Source: Vermamoeba vermiformis (lineage: Eukaryota; Tubulinea; Echinamoebida). From it: DNA of 64,000 bases. The stretch covers positions 49,620-113,619 of the forward strand of contig JBEWZL010000211.1 in NCBI GenBank assembly GCA_045837725.1, read 5' to 3'. A model generated the notes under the pieces. It was not told the origin of the DNA. It searched no databases and saw nothing but the letters and a program-made list of their open reading frames with translations. Positions 1 through 12,647 of this stretch are shown piece after piece; the first letter of the stretch is position 1; every line of letters starts with the position of its first letter. A program made the position numbers and the translations under genes.

Positions 1-1
1 C

Positions 2-1720
2 TCGGCTTTATTGCGTGTCGATTACCCGGAGGCCGTTCAGTTTATAGTTATGGGAGCAATGCTCGACTGGAAGAATTCGATCGATGCCAATAAGTCGTTG
101 TGCCATTACGTCGTTGAAGATTCAAATGTCGTTGGGTTGTGGCTGTTAGTTCTCAATGACGCACCAACGACTCTTCAAGACTCTCACGGAAACACTCCTT
201 TGCACTACGCAGCTAATTTGGCCTTCCCAGAATGCGTCAAAGTCTTGCTTAGCGTTCTAACTCCCGAAGAAGTTGAAACCAGAAACGTGTTCAGTAAGTA
301 GCTGTTAATTTTTTAAACTTTACAAGGGCTAATTTAAACAGGTAAAACTGCATTGGACGTGGCACGTGATCATTTGATGAGAGCAGAAGAAATCACCGAT
401 GATATGAAAGAAGTCGTTAAAGTGCTCGAAGAATTTTTGTATGGTCCGCAAGAAGAACAACGGCTGTCAACTCCACGCGGAGGCTCAGAAGAAGCCGATG
501 TTACTGCGTCACCGCGCAGTTCTGAAAAGAAGCGGCGTGGCTCGACCGTCATGGATATTCTCAAGGGCATGAAAGACCGACGAAACAGCACTGCGCAATT
601 GAAGAAATCAGATAAGAGAAATTCAAAGGCAAATTTCCGAGCACCTGAAAAGACGGCGTCTCCTCGCGCGAGCTTAAAATTCGACGAGTCTCCGACTATT
701 AAGTATTACCGCCAAGACGAAGTTGTGCCCCTGTCACCAACGAAATCTGGCACTTTTGCATATGGCGCCTCGCCGTACAAAGACGTCGATTTCAATGACT
801 TAGAGGCGCTTGAACGGGCCGCGGCGGCTGTGCCAACATCACCGAGACGGGAGCGCAGTAACTCTATTACAATCACTTCGTCACCGAGGAAAGATGACGC
901 GAAAAGAATTGCTGCGGAGACCATCACTGAAGAACCTAACACTGAAATTGCTGCAGCGGAGACTAGCGGCGATCAAGTCCCCGAGCCACATGTTGAGACA
1001 ACGGACGCTGTGCCTGCCCCTGCAAACGAAACAGCGGACTTGGCGAGCAATAATCAGGCCACAGAACACGAGGCTAAAGTGGCGACTGCGCAGACCGAGA
1101 CGACGAAGTGGAGGCCAGTACGAACATCGTCAAACAGTTCGGGCAGAGCTCTTGGCAAGAGCGAGTCGATGGCGGGCAGTTACCGCAACAATCCGTACTT
1201 TACGTTCAGAAATTCCATGCGCGATCAGCTCGAGGAGTTTGAAGCCATGGAACGCAATGGAGAAAATCCAGATGAAGACCTTAAATCTGCTAAACGAGCT
1301 AAAGAAGCACCTGAATCGCGCAGAATATCGTTGCAGCTCGGAAGTAACAATACTAACTCGGCGGATGGAGACGACAAGTTGATCCCTTCACCTCGATCCA
1401 ACAAGCCGCAGTTCCAGAATATATTCGCGACCTCGAAGACTGATCCATCAATAAGCACTAATAATAACAATAATAATACCAATAATGAGGAAAATTCAGC
1501 GTTACGCGTTTCGAGCGGATCTGTTGCCGCTATGAAAAGCAGTAGCTCGCCGACAATGCGCTTAAGTCTAGAACAATCTGATGCAAAGTCACCTAGCAAG
1601 GACAAAGATAAGAAAGAGAAGAAAGAAAAGGATAAGAAGGCGCCTACACCTCGATCTGGACGAACAAAATTGCTATTCAGAAACAAGAGCAAGAAAGAAA
1701 AGAGCGATAAAGCTGAGTAA
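2..1720 (+). CDS. Ankyrin-repeat protein with long Ser-rich tail (5' partial)
   Basis: The reading frame is open from the window edge, so the true start lies upstream. Two exons are seen, 2-293 and 342-1720; splicing at gtaagt/aacag joins the frame at Phe-Ser-Lys-Thr-Ala-Leu-Asp. The first exon holds ankyrin repeats (DSHGNTPLHYAA, then LALDVARD-like sequence across the intron). After residue ~120 the protein is disordered: many S/T-P-R motifs (TPRGG, ASPRSS, ASPRAS, TSPRRE, SSPRKD, PSPRSN, TPRSGR), an Asn run near 1460, and a Lys-rich C-terminus. The repeated S/T-P sites suggest proline-directed phosphorylation (inference). Ankyrin repeats normally bind partner proteins; no catalytic domain is visible. 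The identity of the full protein is unknown. Confidence 0.85.
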
Positions 1721-1852
1721 TTGTAATTGTAAACATGATCTTAGTACAAGTTTGTACCCCAGTAAATATTGTCGAATACTAGTAAACTAGTTGTAGCAGG
1801 GGTTTTGGCGGTTGGATCGTTGATTTTGCATTTTTCAATTCCAATGCATTAA

Positions 1853-3675
1853 ATGGCACAACAAGTCGTTATGACTAATATTACCAGTTCCATAACGCTA
1901 ACTGATTTATATGAGCAAAAACTGGTACTCCCAGAAGGTAAAAAAACGAAGTTGCCTTAGATTTAGACGATCTTCTAAATACAACCCCGAAGCATCCAGA
2001 AAAATAATATAATATCAAGAAATATTATATCTGATGTTATTATACGTAAGCAAATTGTTCTAATAATTTTCTGAGCAGATAAAGTAAAATTCAAGATCAA
2101 AGAGAAAACTTACGAAGCTTGGCTCGTTTGCGTGAACAACATCGCGCAACTCCAAATAGAATTAAAAGGGAAATTAATAACTGCACCTAGACCGTACGCC
2201 TTTTATAAAGCAGTCGTCGAAGCATTAAACCCTGGATCTCCCGAGAACAAATCCCTTGCTCGTGGAAAATCATCCAAATCTTTCATTGTTCGACATTTAT
2301 CTTTGGATGAGCTAAAGAAGTATGCCTTGGCGAACAAGATTATGCGGTAATAAGCTTTGAGGCTTAGACTTAAGTTCGACGGATTTCACTAAATCTGCAC
2401 AGAAATCCCAAAGTTCATTCGATCTCCCCTCGTTTAGGCTACGTGGTTGCCTATACAAGCGAGAAAGATACGCAAAAAGTTGCTGCCGAGCTGTCAAAAG
2501 AGTTTAAAAGTCTCCGCATAAGCGTAGTCTACGAAGAAAAGCGCAAAAAAGTGCTCAAAAATTGGGTTCCTGGCGCTGAAATCCAAGCAGCGCAATCAGC
2601 TAGTGATTTGGACAATAAGATGGACGTATCCTATGGAACTGTTGGATGCTTTATTCAAGATGCTAAGGGTAATAACTACGGCGTTACTTGCGCTCACTGC
2701 TTCTACCCGCACTCGGACACTTCTTTTTTCTCATTTGCAAAAATTAATAATCAGAGAATTTCAGGTACGGCGATTCAAAAGGTGGATAAACATGATATTG
2801 CGTATTTCATGGTTCCTAAGGAGACACAGCCCAGCAACACTGTTGTCATAAACAACAGTACAGGTTTGGAGATAGCCGCTCAGAAACCAAAATTAACCGA
2901 TAGCGACTGCGCTCAATCGCCGAAGAGCGATTTTTCAAGCTATAGTTATACGGAAAAGAAATATGATGTCGAGCTCAAATCAGATGGAGCCGATAATACT
3001 GCGACTAATTATGGTAACTCCCAAAACAATAACAATTCTGAAGTAAGTTATAAGCATAATGAATCAAGCGAGGAAGAAGACTTAGATTTACAAAACGATC
3101 CTGATTACGGCGATAACTATACTCACTTAACCGATATTAGTTTGGAGTGTTGGGTTACAAATAAGCTTAGCGGCGGCTTTTCTTTGCCTGTTTTCAAGAT
3201 TGGTGCAAAAACTGGACTCACGATTGGAATTGCAAGAGAAATTCGTACAGAGGTGCGTGCCCCATAGTTTTAGCTGCATAAACTAACGATATATCTAATA
3301 GAATAGCATGGCTTTCGTTCGGATCGAATCAGTATTCCCTCACAAACAACACATTGGCGCAAAACCCGAGCGTCTATTTGAGGTCAATCCTGTTGATTTT
3401 GGAATGCATGGCGATTCTGGAGCGTTGGTAGTCACCCGGTTATTGCGGACGGTCAGTCTCGATTTATGCCCCTTGGAATCTATGGAGGTGACGTGGATAC
3501 GCCCGATAGTCATTTTGCCTATGAAATGTCTGGTGTGCTGTACACGCTGGAACTGAAACTGGGATTAATTTCTGTGCTCTAAATGTGGCAGCGACGATCT
3601 TTCAAATATCCTAACTATGAACCAAAAGATTATGCCGTAGGTTTGGTTAGCTGGTTGGAATGTAAAGTTCGTTAA
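1853..3675 (+). CDS. Trypsin-like (chymotrypsin-fold) serine protease, frame broken near the 3' end
   Basis: Likely exons are 1853-1937, 2079-2346, 2403-3252 and 3302-3675. The catalytic triad is recognisable: TCAHCF (His), DIAYFM (Asp) and HGDSGAL (Ser, codons 3410-3421). Between Asp and Ser lies an acidic, Asn-rich insert (SSEEEDLDLQND) unusual for the family. After GDSGALVV the frame shifts, and the continuing protein (PVIADGQSRFMPLGIYGGD) reads in another frame. Two more one-base shifts follow near 3553 and 3600 before a good C-terminus ending VSWLECKVR at 3675. This is either a young pseudogene or an intact gene with assembly indels; the second is favoured by similar breaks in essential genes nearby. 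No signal peptide is seen at the chosen Met, so the start is uncertain. Substrate unknown. Confidence 0.65.
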
Positions 3676-3966
3676 TTATTATAAACTACTGTAATAAATT
3701 ATATTATCGTTTTGTGTCTTTACTGTTAAAGATACAAAATAACATTTAACGGAGAACGAAATTAACCGAGTCTCCATCAGGATAAAAATTGCTCCGGATG
3801 GTAAAAATTCAAAATCTAGCGTCGTAACACAATAAATGAGGCGAAATCTTAATAATTTTATTTATTTATTCGTTTGTAATACGGCGAAGGCAACAACAGT
3901 GTTTTTTACGAAGCTAAATCAAGTTAGCGGATTTTTATTTTGTCAGATCCGACAGCTTTCTTCATA

Positions 3967-6157
3967 ATGTCATCTGCCAAAGATAATCGTAGAAATACTC
4001 TCGAATTATCGTGTATTAATTGTAGAAAGTGGCATAGCAAATGTAAGGAAACAAATCACTGAATTAATTAAATTATACCTTAATTAATAATATTTGCCTT
4101 TTAAAATACTCTCTCGCATAATAACAATACATTGGTTGTCAATATCTTTAATTTAATTTCTTTAAAAGCCCTCGATTTACAATTTAATTTAGGCGATCGG
4201 AAGAAACCGACATGTAGCTACTGCATTGAACGCAATATAGCTTGTGTGTACGATAGGCCGCCTAAGAAACGGGGTCCTCGAGATGGTAAGCCAATTAAAC
4301 ATACGGATGGTGAGTTCTAATTTCTTCCTAAAGCAAAAACCGAGATGCAAGAGGAAATGGAAGTAATCAAAGCAGAAGTAGAAAAATATACGCAAGCAGC
4401 GATATATTGGCAAGCAAAGGCTCGTACAGCGGAACAACAACGGCGAGAAATGCTTTTGTGTTTTACTGGCGGACATCCAGAAGTAAGTTCTTACCTCAAA
4501 CCTTTTACATTGTTACTAAATATACGGTAATAGTCGCGAGAGACATTTAAACTCAATAATTCAACGGTTTTTTATTCGCTGGTGGACATGTACATGTTAG
4601 AAGCTTTTCCATCGTACGGAGTCAAACCGCCGTTCAATACTCTCGAAGAATTTAATAACGCCTTGGGTATGTAAATTAAGCCTATATTTAGTTATAATAT
4701 TTAACGATGTATTAGACTATTCCCCTCAAAAAGGATTAATGTTCAGTATCCTCGCGAACGCATCTGCTTGCGCCGGCGATGCAAAGTTACAAGAGCAGTT
4801 AGAGTTCGAAACTAAGTACGAATTTATAAAAGGTGCCAAGTAGAATAATATTAATATGAACATATTATATAGAGCGACATTAGGACCGTTGTTTGATAAC
4901 AGCAATCACCATGACATACCGATCACTCATTTTCTGATGTCTGAAACCGCTCTCGTAAGTCGCTTCTATAATAGTGGAAGATGATGTTAATATGATACTA
5001 ATATAATATTAACTAGACTATCGGAGATAGAGAAAAATGGATTTTTTATTTTGACATAGCAAGAAGATCCGCCGATAACTTTGTCAAAAAGTTTCAACAT
5101 AAAGAAGAAGCTTATCGACTATCAAAAATGACTAAGTACCATGAAGCAGTATCATATGCGTTTGAAGGCAATTGGTAAGAGATCCGTAATTAGATCGTCA
5201 AAGTGGAAATTGATTATTTTCGTATAGGGCAGCAGGATTGAAAATTATTAATGAATTTTTTAATTATTACGATGTTTCTCATCCGAAGACTGATGCGACA
5301 ATAATGCAGCAAACAGACAAGATGTTTATCAACCTCTTAAAAGTCATGTTCGAAATTGGACTTATGTTGAGCCAAGATGACTCGCAGATCACCGTGCAAC
5401 AGTTTAATACTTGGATTCTATTAATAACTCAATCTGAAAACATCTTGCAAGACATTAAAATACCAGAAAAACTAAGGTACGAAGATCTTGATATTGAAAA
5501 AGTACCAAATTGACGGTTATTTGGCAGGAAAAATACGTCAATGTTGAAGAGCTGTATAAAGACACTGCTTTATCATGCAGGAAGGCAGCCACACTTCGTT
5601 CTAGAAAATATTAGAGAAATTCTTATTGCTGCACGAGATCCGCTTTGTGCTGGAGGCAATTGGACTTCAAAGATCGTCATGATAGTCTCTGGATTATGTC
5701 TATCTTATGGCTGGCAAGATGAGCTGCGACAGGTAAGAATCGATTTAAATTCATGATTTCCTAATTTGGAAATTCTTAGGCGCTCGAGATTTTAAAGAGC
5801 TGTAGTCATCGTAAGACTATTGCTATGGCAGCCCAGGCCATTGAAAATATAGTGACTCAATATGGTAGCGGTATTTCGTTCGTAGATTACGTTCGAATGT
5901 TGAGCAGTTTTTTCGATCGACGAAGCCCAAATCCGCAAGTCAGTCACGGTGTCATCAGCGTATCTCATCACGGAGAGTTTGTATATACTCAGTCATCGAG
6001 CGACTCTAACAGTCCTGTAAGTCAAGAAGGTAGTGACGGTGCGTCTATGGAAGATTTTCAAGCGAACACATCCGATCTGACGCAGGCGTCAGAATACTTG
6101 TTGGAGCCTGTACTGACTTCGGATATAGATATAGCTAATTTTAACTTTAGCGAATAA
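3967..6157 (+). CDS. Zn(II)2Cys6 transcription factor, copy A
   Basis: Ten exons: 3967-4042, 4193-4285, 4334-4482, 4534-4666, 4716-4815, 4873-4954, 5017-5174, 5228-5476, 5528-5732, 5780-6157. The N-terminus is a GAL4-type binuclear zinc cluster split by intron 1: CINCRKWHSKC, then PTCSYCIERNIACVY, with the basic linker RPPKKRGPR. A helical segment follows (TQAAIYWQAKARTAEQQ), probably the dimerisation coiled coil. The C-terminus is Ser- and acid-rich and could activate transcription. It should bind DNA in the nucleus; targets unknown. All intron phases match copy B next door, so the pair is a tandem duplication. No frame break. Confidence 0.88.
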
Positions 6158-6488
6158 TAAATGTAAATAGAACAGCGGATTTTTGTACTCTTAATCCTTT
6201 CTTTGGGCAGAGCGGATCATTGCGGAATTTGAGTCCAACAACGGACGTCTAGACGCTTGATGGCATTAAAACTGTTTAGTTTCAACGTTAATCACTCTAC
6301 TTGATTGTTGGTTCGGATTTATCACCAGAATCATTCATGCGATTAACCGTAAGATCCGTAACAAGTTTTTTACCAGTCAAAAACTGAAACACTACACAAC
6401 CGATGGCACAAATATTGAATTACAGCATCTGAAAACAATAATTTCAAGGAAATTAACGATAAAGAGTTCATCGAACTGAGCAGTCAGC
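6158..6488 (+). other. Intergenic region between the two Zn2Cys6 genes
   Basis: This 331-bp stretch has no open frame of note. It must hold the 3' end of copy A and the promoter of copy B. A short string, AGTCCAACAAC near 6231, recurs as AGTCCAACAAC near 8839, after copy B, which may be a leftover of the duplicated flank. Confidence 0.4.
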
Positions 6489-8790
6489 ATGTCGGATGAA
6501 ACTAGCGTTAGCACAAGTTCAAAAGCAAAAAAATTCTCGTGTAATCGGTGTAAAAAATGGCATTTAAAATGTAAGTAATATTGAAAGGCTTGTCAGATAA
6601 TCAGTATTGCAGATCCCGCCAAGTTTATGATTTTACCAAAAAGTTTAATTAAAGTTAACCTTGATAATAACAATTATTTATAATCCCTATATATATTGCG
6701 ATTATTTTAAATATTAATTTTTTACTTTTAATTCAGGCGATCAGAAAAAACCGACTTGCAGTACTTGTGAAGAAAAGAATGTGGTTTGTTTGTACGAGAG
6801 AAAAACTCGCGAAGGTATTTACACCGTATTCTTTAATTTTCATACAGTCTAATTCGAATTCCAAAACAGGATCTACGATTTTACTTTCCGACGCGAAGAA
6901 AATAGAACAGGAATTAGAACATTTTAGGAAATTAACAGCTTATTGGCAAGAAAAAACACAATATTTATCGCAAGAGCTTCAAGCATTAAAAAATAGCGAC
7001 GCACAACTGGCGATCGAGGTAACATTCTTTTTTAATCGCTTAAATTAAGTCTCAAATTAATCTAATAGTATAAATAGTCTGCAGGAGCATTTAAATTGCA
7101 TAATTCTTTGCTATTTAATAATCTCCTGGATATCTACATGCTCGAAGAATTTCCGAAACACGAGATCCGACCTCCTTACACGAATCTAGAAAGCTTTAGT
7201 CAAAATAACGGTAATATAATGGCTATATTATAAATTAGATCTGCATATGGCTAACTTATTCTTGCTAGATCTGTCACCGCAGAAGGGCTTAATGTACACT
7301 ATTCTTGCAAACTCTTCGTCATTAGTAGGCGATATAAATTTATACAAACAATTAGTACACGAAGCAAAGTACGTATTGTATTATTATTATACTATATTAA
7401 TGAACGATATTCTTAACAAATTTTTCGTAGAGTTTCATTAGGCCCCTGGTTCGATAACACTAATTTAGAAGTTGCAGCAAGTCATTTTATTATGTCTGAA
7501 GCTCATATAGTAAGATATAAATATTATAATAATTATACGCAGGATATTAACGATGGTGTCAATAGTTTGCGGGAGATGTCGAAAAAGCAGAATTTTATCG
7601 AGAGATTGCAAAAAGAACAGCGATTGATTACTGTCAGAAAAACAAAAACAAAAATGAAGCGCGACACATGCAAAATTTGGTCAATTTTATGACCGTAACG
7701 TATTTATCAACACAACCGAGCGACGCCAACTTGTAAGTACTGGATCTCGGTCTCCAAGAAATTTTAAGACCTCCAATCACTACACATTATTAATAGGTGC
7801 CGGTCTTAATATACCTCATATTATAGGGAGTTTGGATTAAAGATTGTAAATGAGTTTTATGACTCGTGTTCGACGAGTTTGAGTGGTAACGGAGAAACAA
7901 AACTGCATCGTTTAGGCATTATTTGGATGAAAGTTTTACTGGAAATTAGAGCGTGGATGGCGACACGAAAACCATTGTCAATGCGAGATTATAATCGATG
8001 GATTGTGTTAATGGACGAAGCAGATCAGAACATCAAAACTGTACCAGACGAGACCAAGTAAGTATTTTATATCTATATATTTATGGTACCTACTTTCTAT
8101 TTTAATTGCTACTATTGTAATATATCCAGAAATTTTTATCGTTCCTTACATCCAGAGAAATTTGGTTTAATTGATTGTTTTTTTCTAGGAGAAATATTCT
8201 TATGAACCATGAGTCACTACGAGGGCTATTATATCACGTTGGTAATCAGCCACAATTCCTACGAGAAAGCATTCACGCGGTGCTAGCAGCAGCTCTGATG
8301 CCAAGTAGTGCAACGACATATTGGCCTGCCAAGGCTCTTATGATGGCTGCGGGAATGTGCTTAGTCTATAATTGGCCGGATGAATTCCATAGGGTACGGC
8401 TGTCGATCTAAAAAATATTTAAAAATATTTTTCTAAGTTATCTTTTAGGCCTATAATTTATTAGAACAGCATAGTAAGCATCCAACAGATCTTATAGCGA
8501 AAGAAACTATCAAAAACGCCATCGACCAATTCGGATCGACTATTTCATTTTCGCAATTCGCAGAGTTGCTTAAAAGAAACTTTTCCGGGAAACGATTTCA
8601 TCCAAAGTATCTCGAAAACAGTTCTGTTATTGGCATAGAAGAGTTAAGCAGTAGCACATCGTCGCCGCTAGATCCGATTTTACCGGATCTAACTACGACT
8701 TCGCCGATGGAACAAATGCTAGGCGAAGTGCCTGAACCATTCTCGTTCGATTTTGATGCTAGTAATAGCAATCAGTTTGTTAATATGTAA
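6489..8790 (+). CDS. Zn(II)2Cys6 transcription factor, copy B
   Basis: Ten exons: 6489-6570, 6737-6814, 6870-7018, 7078-7210, 7269-7368, 7431-7509, 7566-7732, 7827-8057, 8189-8393, 8449-8790. Zinc cluster: CNRCKKWHLKC, then PTCSTCEEKNVVCLY with ERKTRE as linker. Exon lengths and phases parallel copy A (for example exon 4 is 133 nt and exon 9 is 205 nt in both), and many residues are shared (GLM.(S/T)ILANSS, F.MSE, LLYH.G.QP.F). The tails differ: here an acidic region ends in EPFSFDFDASNSNQFVNM, a likely activation segment. The two copies have diverged well past allelic level. No frame break is seen. Confidence 0.87.
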
Positions 8791-9470
8791 ACTTGTACAT
8801 AAACGGCAGGGCCAGTCCCATTTTGTTCGCGTACGTTCAGTCCAACAACCGGTTTATTCCTATTATTCTTTTTAACTATTAACATGAAGCACCATGAGTG
8901 TAGATTTTATTAAGAGACAATTGGGCTGAGTACTAATGCCTTCGCCGGTACATCCGCGGTAAGTTTCAAACATTTATTAAATGTTGGTAAACTGCTATCA
9001 CTATTTTATACTGGAGATTGATAATAATCAATGCCTTGCTGATTTCTACCACCCTAATTAACCATTATTATTTTATTAAAATAAATTAATTTATTTTTAA
9101 AATAGTGTTACTGTGGACCACAGCCTTAACGCATCAATAATAGAAATGCGCATATTTATAGATATTTGAGTTATGAAAATTAATTTCACCCCAAGTCCGG
9201 ATGTGTATCGCCCTGGTCCAGTTGTGTGAATCAGGTCAACTAAAGCCAGCCGAAATGCACAATTTACTTAACAATTGCGAGGCCTATTTTAGTGCACCAA
9301 ATCTGAAGTGGAGCTGGTAAGCCTAGATCCGATCGGATTTCAATTGATTTCGATTGTGTCTTACATCTGTTCGCACTAATTATCTGAATTCTAAGCAGCA
9401 TAATACAAATTAATAATAATCGTTGTTTTTAGGCCGGCAATATAACGCTTGCTCAGGATCTGGCGCCAGA
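8791..9470 (+). other. Intergenic region and probable 5' UTR of receptor kinase 1
   Basis: No credible coding frame. A possible 5' UTR intron runs from a GTAAGC donor at 9318 to a TTTTTAG acceptor ending at 9432, just ahead of the chosen start at 9471. The third receptor gene has a comparable upstream donor/acceptor pair, which supports the idea that the family carries a leader intron. Confidence 0.35.
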
Positions 9471-12400
9471 ATGTTCAAACCGCCAATCCTAGTAATTTTA
9501 TTATTATTAATTTTAAATGAATATTCTCTCGGACAAGTAGCTTATGAAACAGCACACCTTTCATCTGCAAGAAAAGGAATCGCATCTGTGGAAGCTGACG
9601 GATTGATTTATTTTGCTGGTGGATTTGCTTTCAACGAGTTTCCTGCTTCAAAAATACTCGATATTTATGATACAATTAATGGAAATTGGAGCGCTACAGT
9701 ACTTCCAGCAGCACGAAGTTACATTACAACTTTAGTGGTCGATCCGAATATTTATTTTATTGGTGGAAGCGATTGGATTAATATTCCGTATACTTATTCA
9801 ACGACACTACGAGATTTTGTGCCTCTTGTAAATTCATCTGGCCCGACAGTTCGTGCCCCGATCCAGATCACACAACTGAACTCAACATTAGTACTTGTGG
9901 GCGAATTCTCTGTGGACTTTTTGGACTTAATTTCACTCGAATGGAGCTACAGTAATGAATTAACGAGCTTAATCGTGCAAAATCCTTCAGCAAACGTCAT
10001 TGTGGCCGAAGAAGTTGTCATTGTGATCAGTCCACTTCAGTCAACTAGTGCTTGGGTCTATGACCTCAAAACAAAGAATGTAGCTGAATATACGAACAAG
10101 CTTGACGGCTTCTCTTCGCCGTTAACGCAATCTGAAGGATCAAATAGCGTGGTGTTCTTGGTGTTCAACGACAAGTGCCTGCTTTACAACGTCGCGAAGA
10201 AGGACTGGCGAACCTATAATACGACAAATATTCGCGTTGTTACTCACACTGGCGACTACTCTTATGTCCTCGTAGATACAGTCTATGCTGACAATTGGAA
10301 CGGATCTGCCCCTGCGACACTGACCACAAGTTACACGTACGCAGCTTCCTTTGGTCCCTACATTGCACTGTACAATGCCCAGGTCTTCACGCTATACACG
10401 AACGATATGAAGTATCACGGCTCCATTTCGTACCTTACTGCTGAAGTGAACTTTGACATGGGTGTGGCGTGGGGCAGCGACCGATTCGTGTTCCGTAACT
10501 CCGCGATGATGACAATTTTAAACGCTAACGGCATGAATACCACGTCGGAGGGTCCTTTCGGTCCGTCTCTATCAAGAATTTTTGTCTACGATGACACGAC
10601 GTTGCTCCTGTTACAAGACTCTTTTCTACACACATATGTGAACGGCGCTGGCCTTACGTTAACTAAAGCAGTCCAATTCGCACCAACCTATCTCGTTGGA
10701 GATCAAATGCTCACATTAAAACGATCATTCAAGATCCAAGATCGGCAGAGCTCACCTCCGACTTTTCGACCGGCTTCACCAACACAACTCTCGTTTCTCA
10801 GAAAGGAAATTCCTTCGTGACCGTGTTGCCAACTCCAACGCACGTGTTCTACGAGGCTATGGACGTGTACAATTATAGAACTGGTGAATGGACCAATGGC
10901 ACCGTAGTACCCGTAGAACTGTTCCAAACGGAAACGAACGGCCCTGTTCCGATCACGTTCCTTCCCAGCGCTGTCATTCGCGACGAGATTTACGTGTGGA
11001 GACTCAACACGTTTGCCGTGTACAATGTCACTAAGCAACAATGGACCGTCTCTAACATCTCTGAAGTCACGATCTACCCGGTCTATGGCCAAGGCAAAAT
11101 TTTCACGCCCGAACCTGTCATCAACGACGTAGCGTATTTGTACGCGTACCCTGGCAACAATTTTTACGTCGTTGAAAACAGCCAAGATTTGAACTGGCCC
11201 ACGACATCTGAAGCGTTTGACAACACCGGACAGTATTCCTTCTCACAACGAGTGGTTTATAACGACAAGATCTACGCGCTCAGATTCACTAGCGGAAACA
11301 TATACGATGCAATATTCAATTACAATCCTGCTACTAATATTTGGGACTTGACGATCTTGCCTAAACCAGTGCCGTATGCCTCGATGATGATTGGCGGAGA
11401 TTTCCTGATTGTCTTCACGTTGAACTCGACGATCTTCTACTTGTCAATGTCGACAGGCCAGTGGGTCACAATAGATAACTTCTCGTACAGCTACTTGCCA
11501 TCGACACGTGTCACGACGAGTACATCAATCATAATCGCTGGAGGAGTCGATCCACTCACGCATTTGAGCACTGATCTTGTGCTAATATTCGACATCAGTT
11601 CATTCGCCTTGCCTCCCGTGGCAGCCAATCAAATAGACGGACCTTCTGTACAATCAACTATTGAAGGACCTATCATCGCAGCTATTGTCGTGCCAATTGT
11701 TGTCGTTGTAGCGGCTGGCGTGGCGGTCCTAATTGTGCTCATACGCAGGCGCGACAAGAAGAGCAAGAGCAGCGTGTCGATGGTTGGATTGGAAGCAAAG
11801 CACGGACAGTGGTTCACGCCATTCAGCGACATTCAGTTCGGTGATCAGCTCGGTCAAGGAGCGAACGGTCAAGTGTTCAAAGGTCGTTGGAACAACACTG
11901 AAGTCGCATTGAAAGTGAGTATGACACAAGCAAACACGAGCGTCATCTCAGAACTGTCACTGATGATCAACATGCGACCACATCCAAACATTGTTCAACT
12001 TCTTGGTTTCAGTGTGCATCCAGAGACCAATAGTATCATCTTGATCCTCGAATACTGCAATGAACGATCGTTGAGTGGTGTTCTATTTGACACCAACGAA
12101 GCGATTGAAATGGAAAAGAAGCTGTCGTGGATCAAGGGTGTTGCCCGAGGCATCAGTCATTTGCACTCGAACAATATCGTGCATCGAGATATTGCGGCGA
12201 GAAACATTCTACTGCGCAACAATGAAGCAAAAGTGACAGACTTTGGCATGAGTCGATTGGTCGATGAACAGCAACAACGAGGAACAACCAAATCCGAACT
12301 TGGTCCAATCAGATGGATGGCTCCTGAAGCGCTAAGAAGCAAAGAATACTCTACGAAGTCTGGTAAGGACCATATTAAACCTTAAAAAGCCCGAATAAGC

Positions 12401-12646
12401 GCGATCTCGTTGGCCCGTGAAAAATTAGTGACTGACACTTTGACACTTTTGACACTTTGTTTCGTTATGTATCGTACTGACATCCTTTGTGTAGATGTAT
12501 GGTCGTTTGGTATTCTGATGTACGAAGTGATCGCACAACAAGAGCCTCATACCAACGAAGATCCGATCACGATTGGAAGGTTGATCCGTGATGAAGGAAA
12601 AACACCAGAAATACCTTCAACATGTCCACCAGCACTTGCGACACTG
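9471..12646 (+). CDS. Receptor kinase 1: beta-propeller ectodomain, TM, tyrosine-type kinase; 3' truncated
   Basis: The start at 9471 gives a clear signal peptide (FKPPILVILLLLILNEYSLG). The ectodomain carries Kelch/galactose-oxidase-like blades (YFAGGFAFNEFP, YFIGGSDW) and many N-glycosylation sites. A TM segment follows (AAIVVPIVVVVAAGVAVLIV), then a kinase: GQGANGQV loop, VALKVS lysine, HRDIAARN, DFGMSR and GPIRWMAPEAL. The HRDIAARN loop is of tyrosine-kinase type. Exon 1 ends at 12362 and exon 2 starts at 12495 (DVWSFG). Two oddities: a one-base frame break near 10740, and an abrupt end after CPPALATL at 12646, where the sequence jumps into the middle of the next copy's ectodomain. The last kinase helices (HCWKMNPEDRPS in the paralogs) are missing, so activity is doubtful if the sequence is right. 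Confidence 0.8.
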
Positions 12647-12647
12647 T
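12647..12647. other. Junction between receptor copies 1 and 2
   Basis: Copy 1 matches copies 2 and 3 exactly through CTTGCGACACTG (ending 12646); the next base starts sequence homologous to the mid-ectodomain of copy 3. The missing DNA would include the 3' end of one gene and the 5' half of the next. Confidence 0.75.

Noticed and set aside
810-1382. 190-codon Arg-rich plus-strand frame
   Set aside because: It overlaps the ankyrin protein's disordered tail in another frame, and its Arg/Leu richness reflects that sequence.
11629-11929. Minus-strand frames repeated in all three receptor genes
   Set aside because: They mirror the conserved TM and kinase coding strand; their repetition follows from the plus-strand paralogy.
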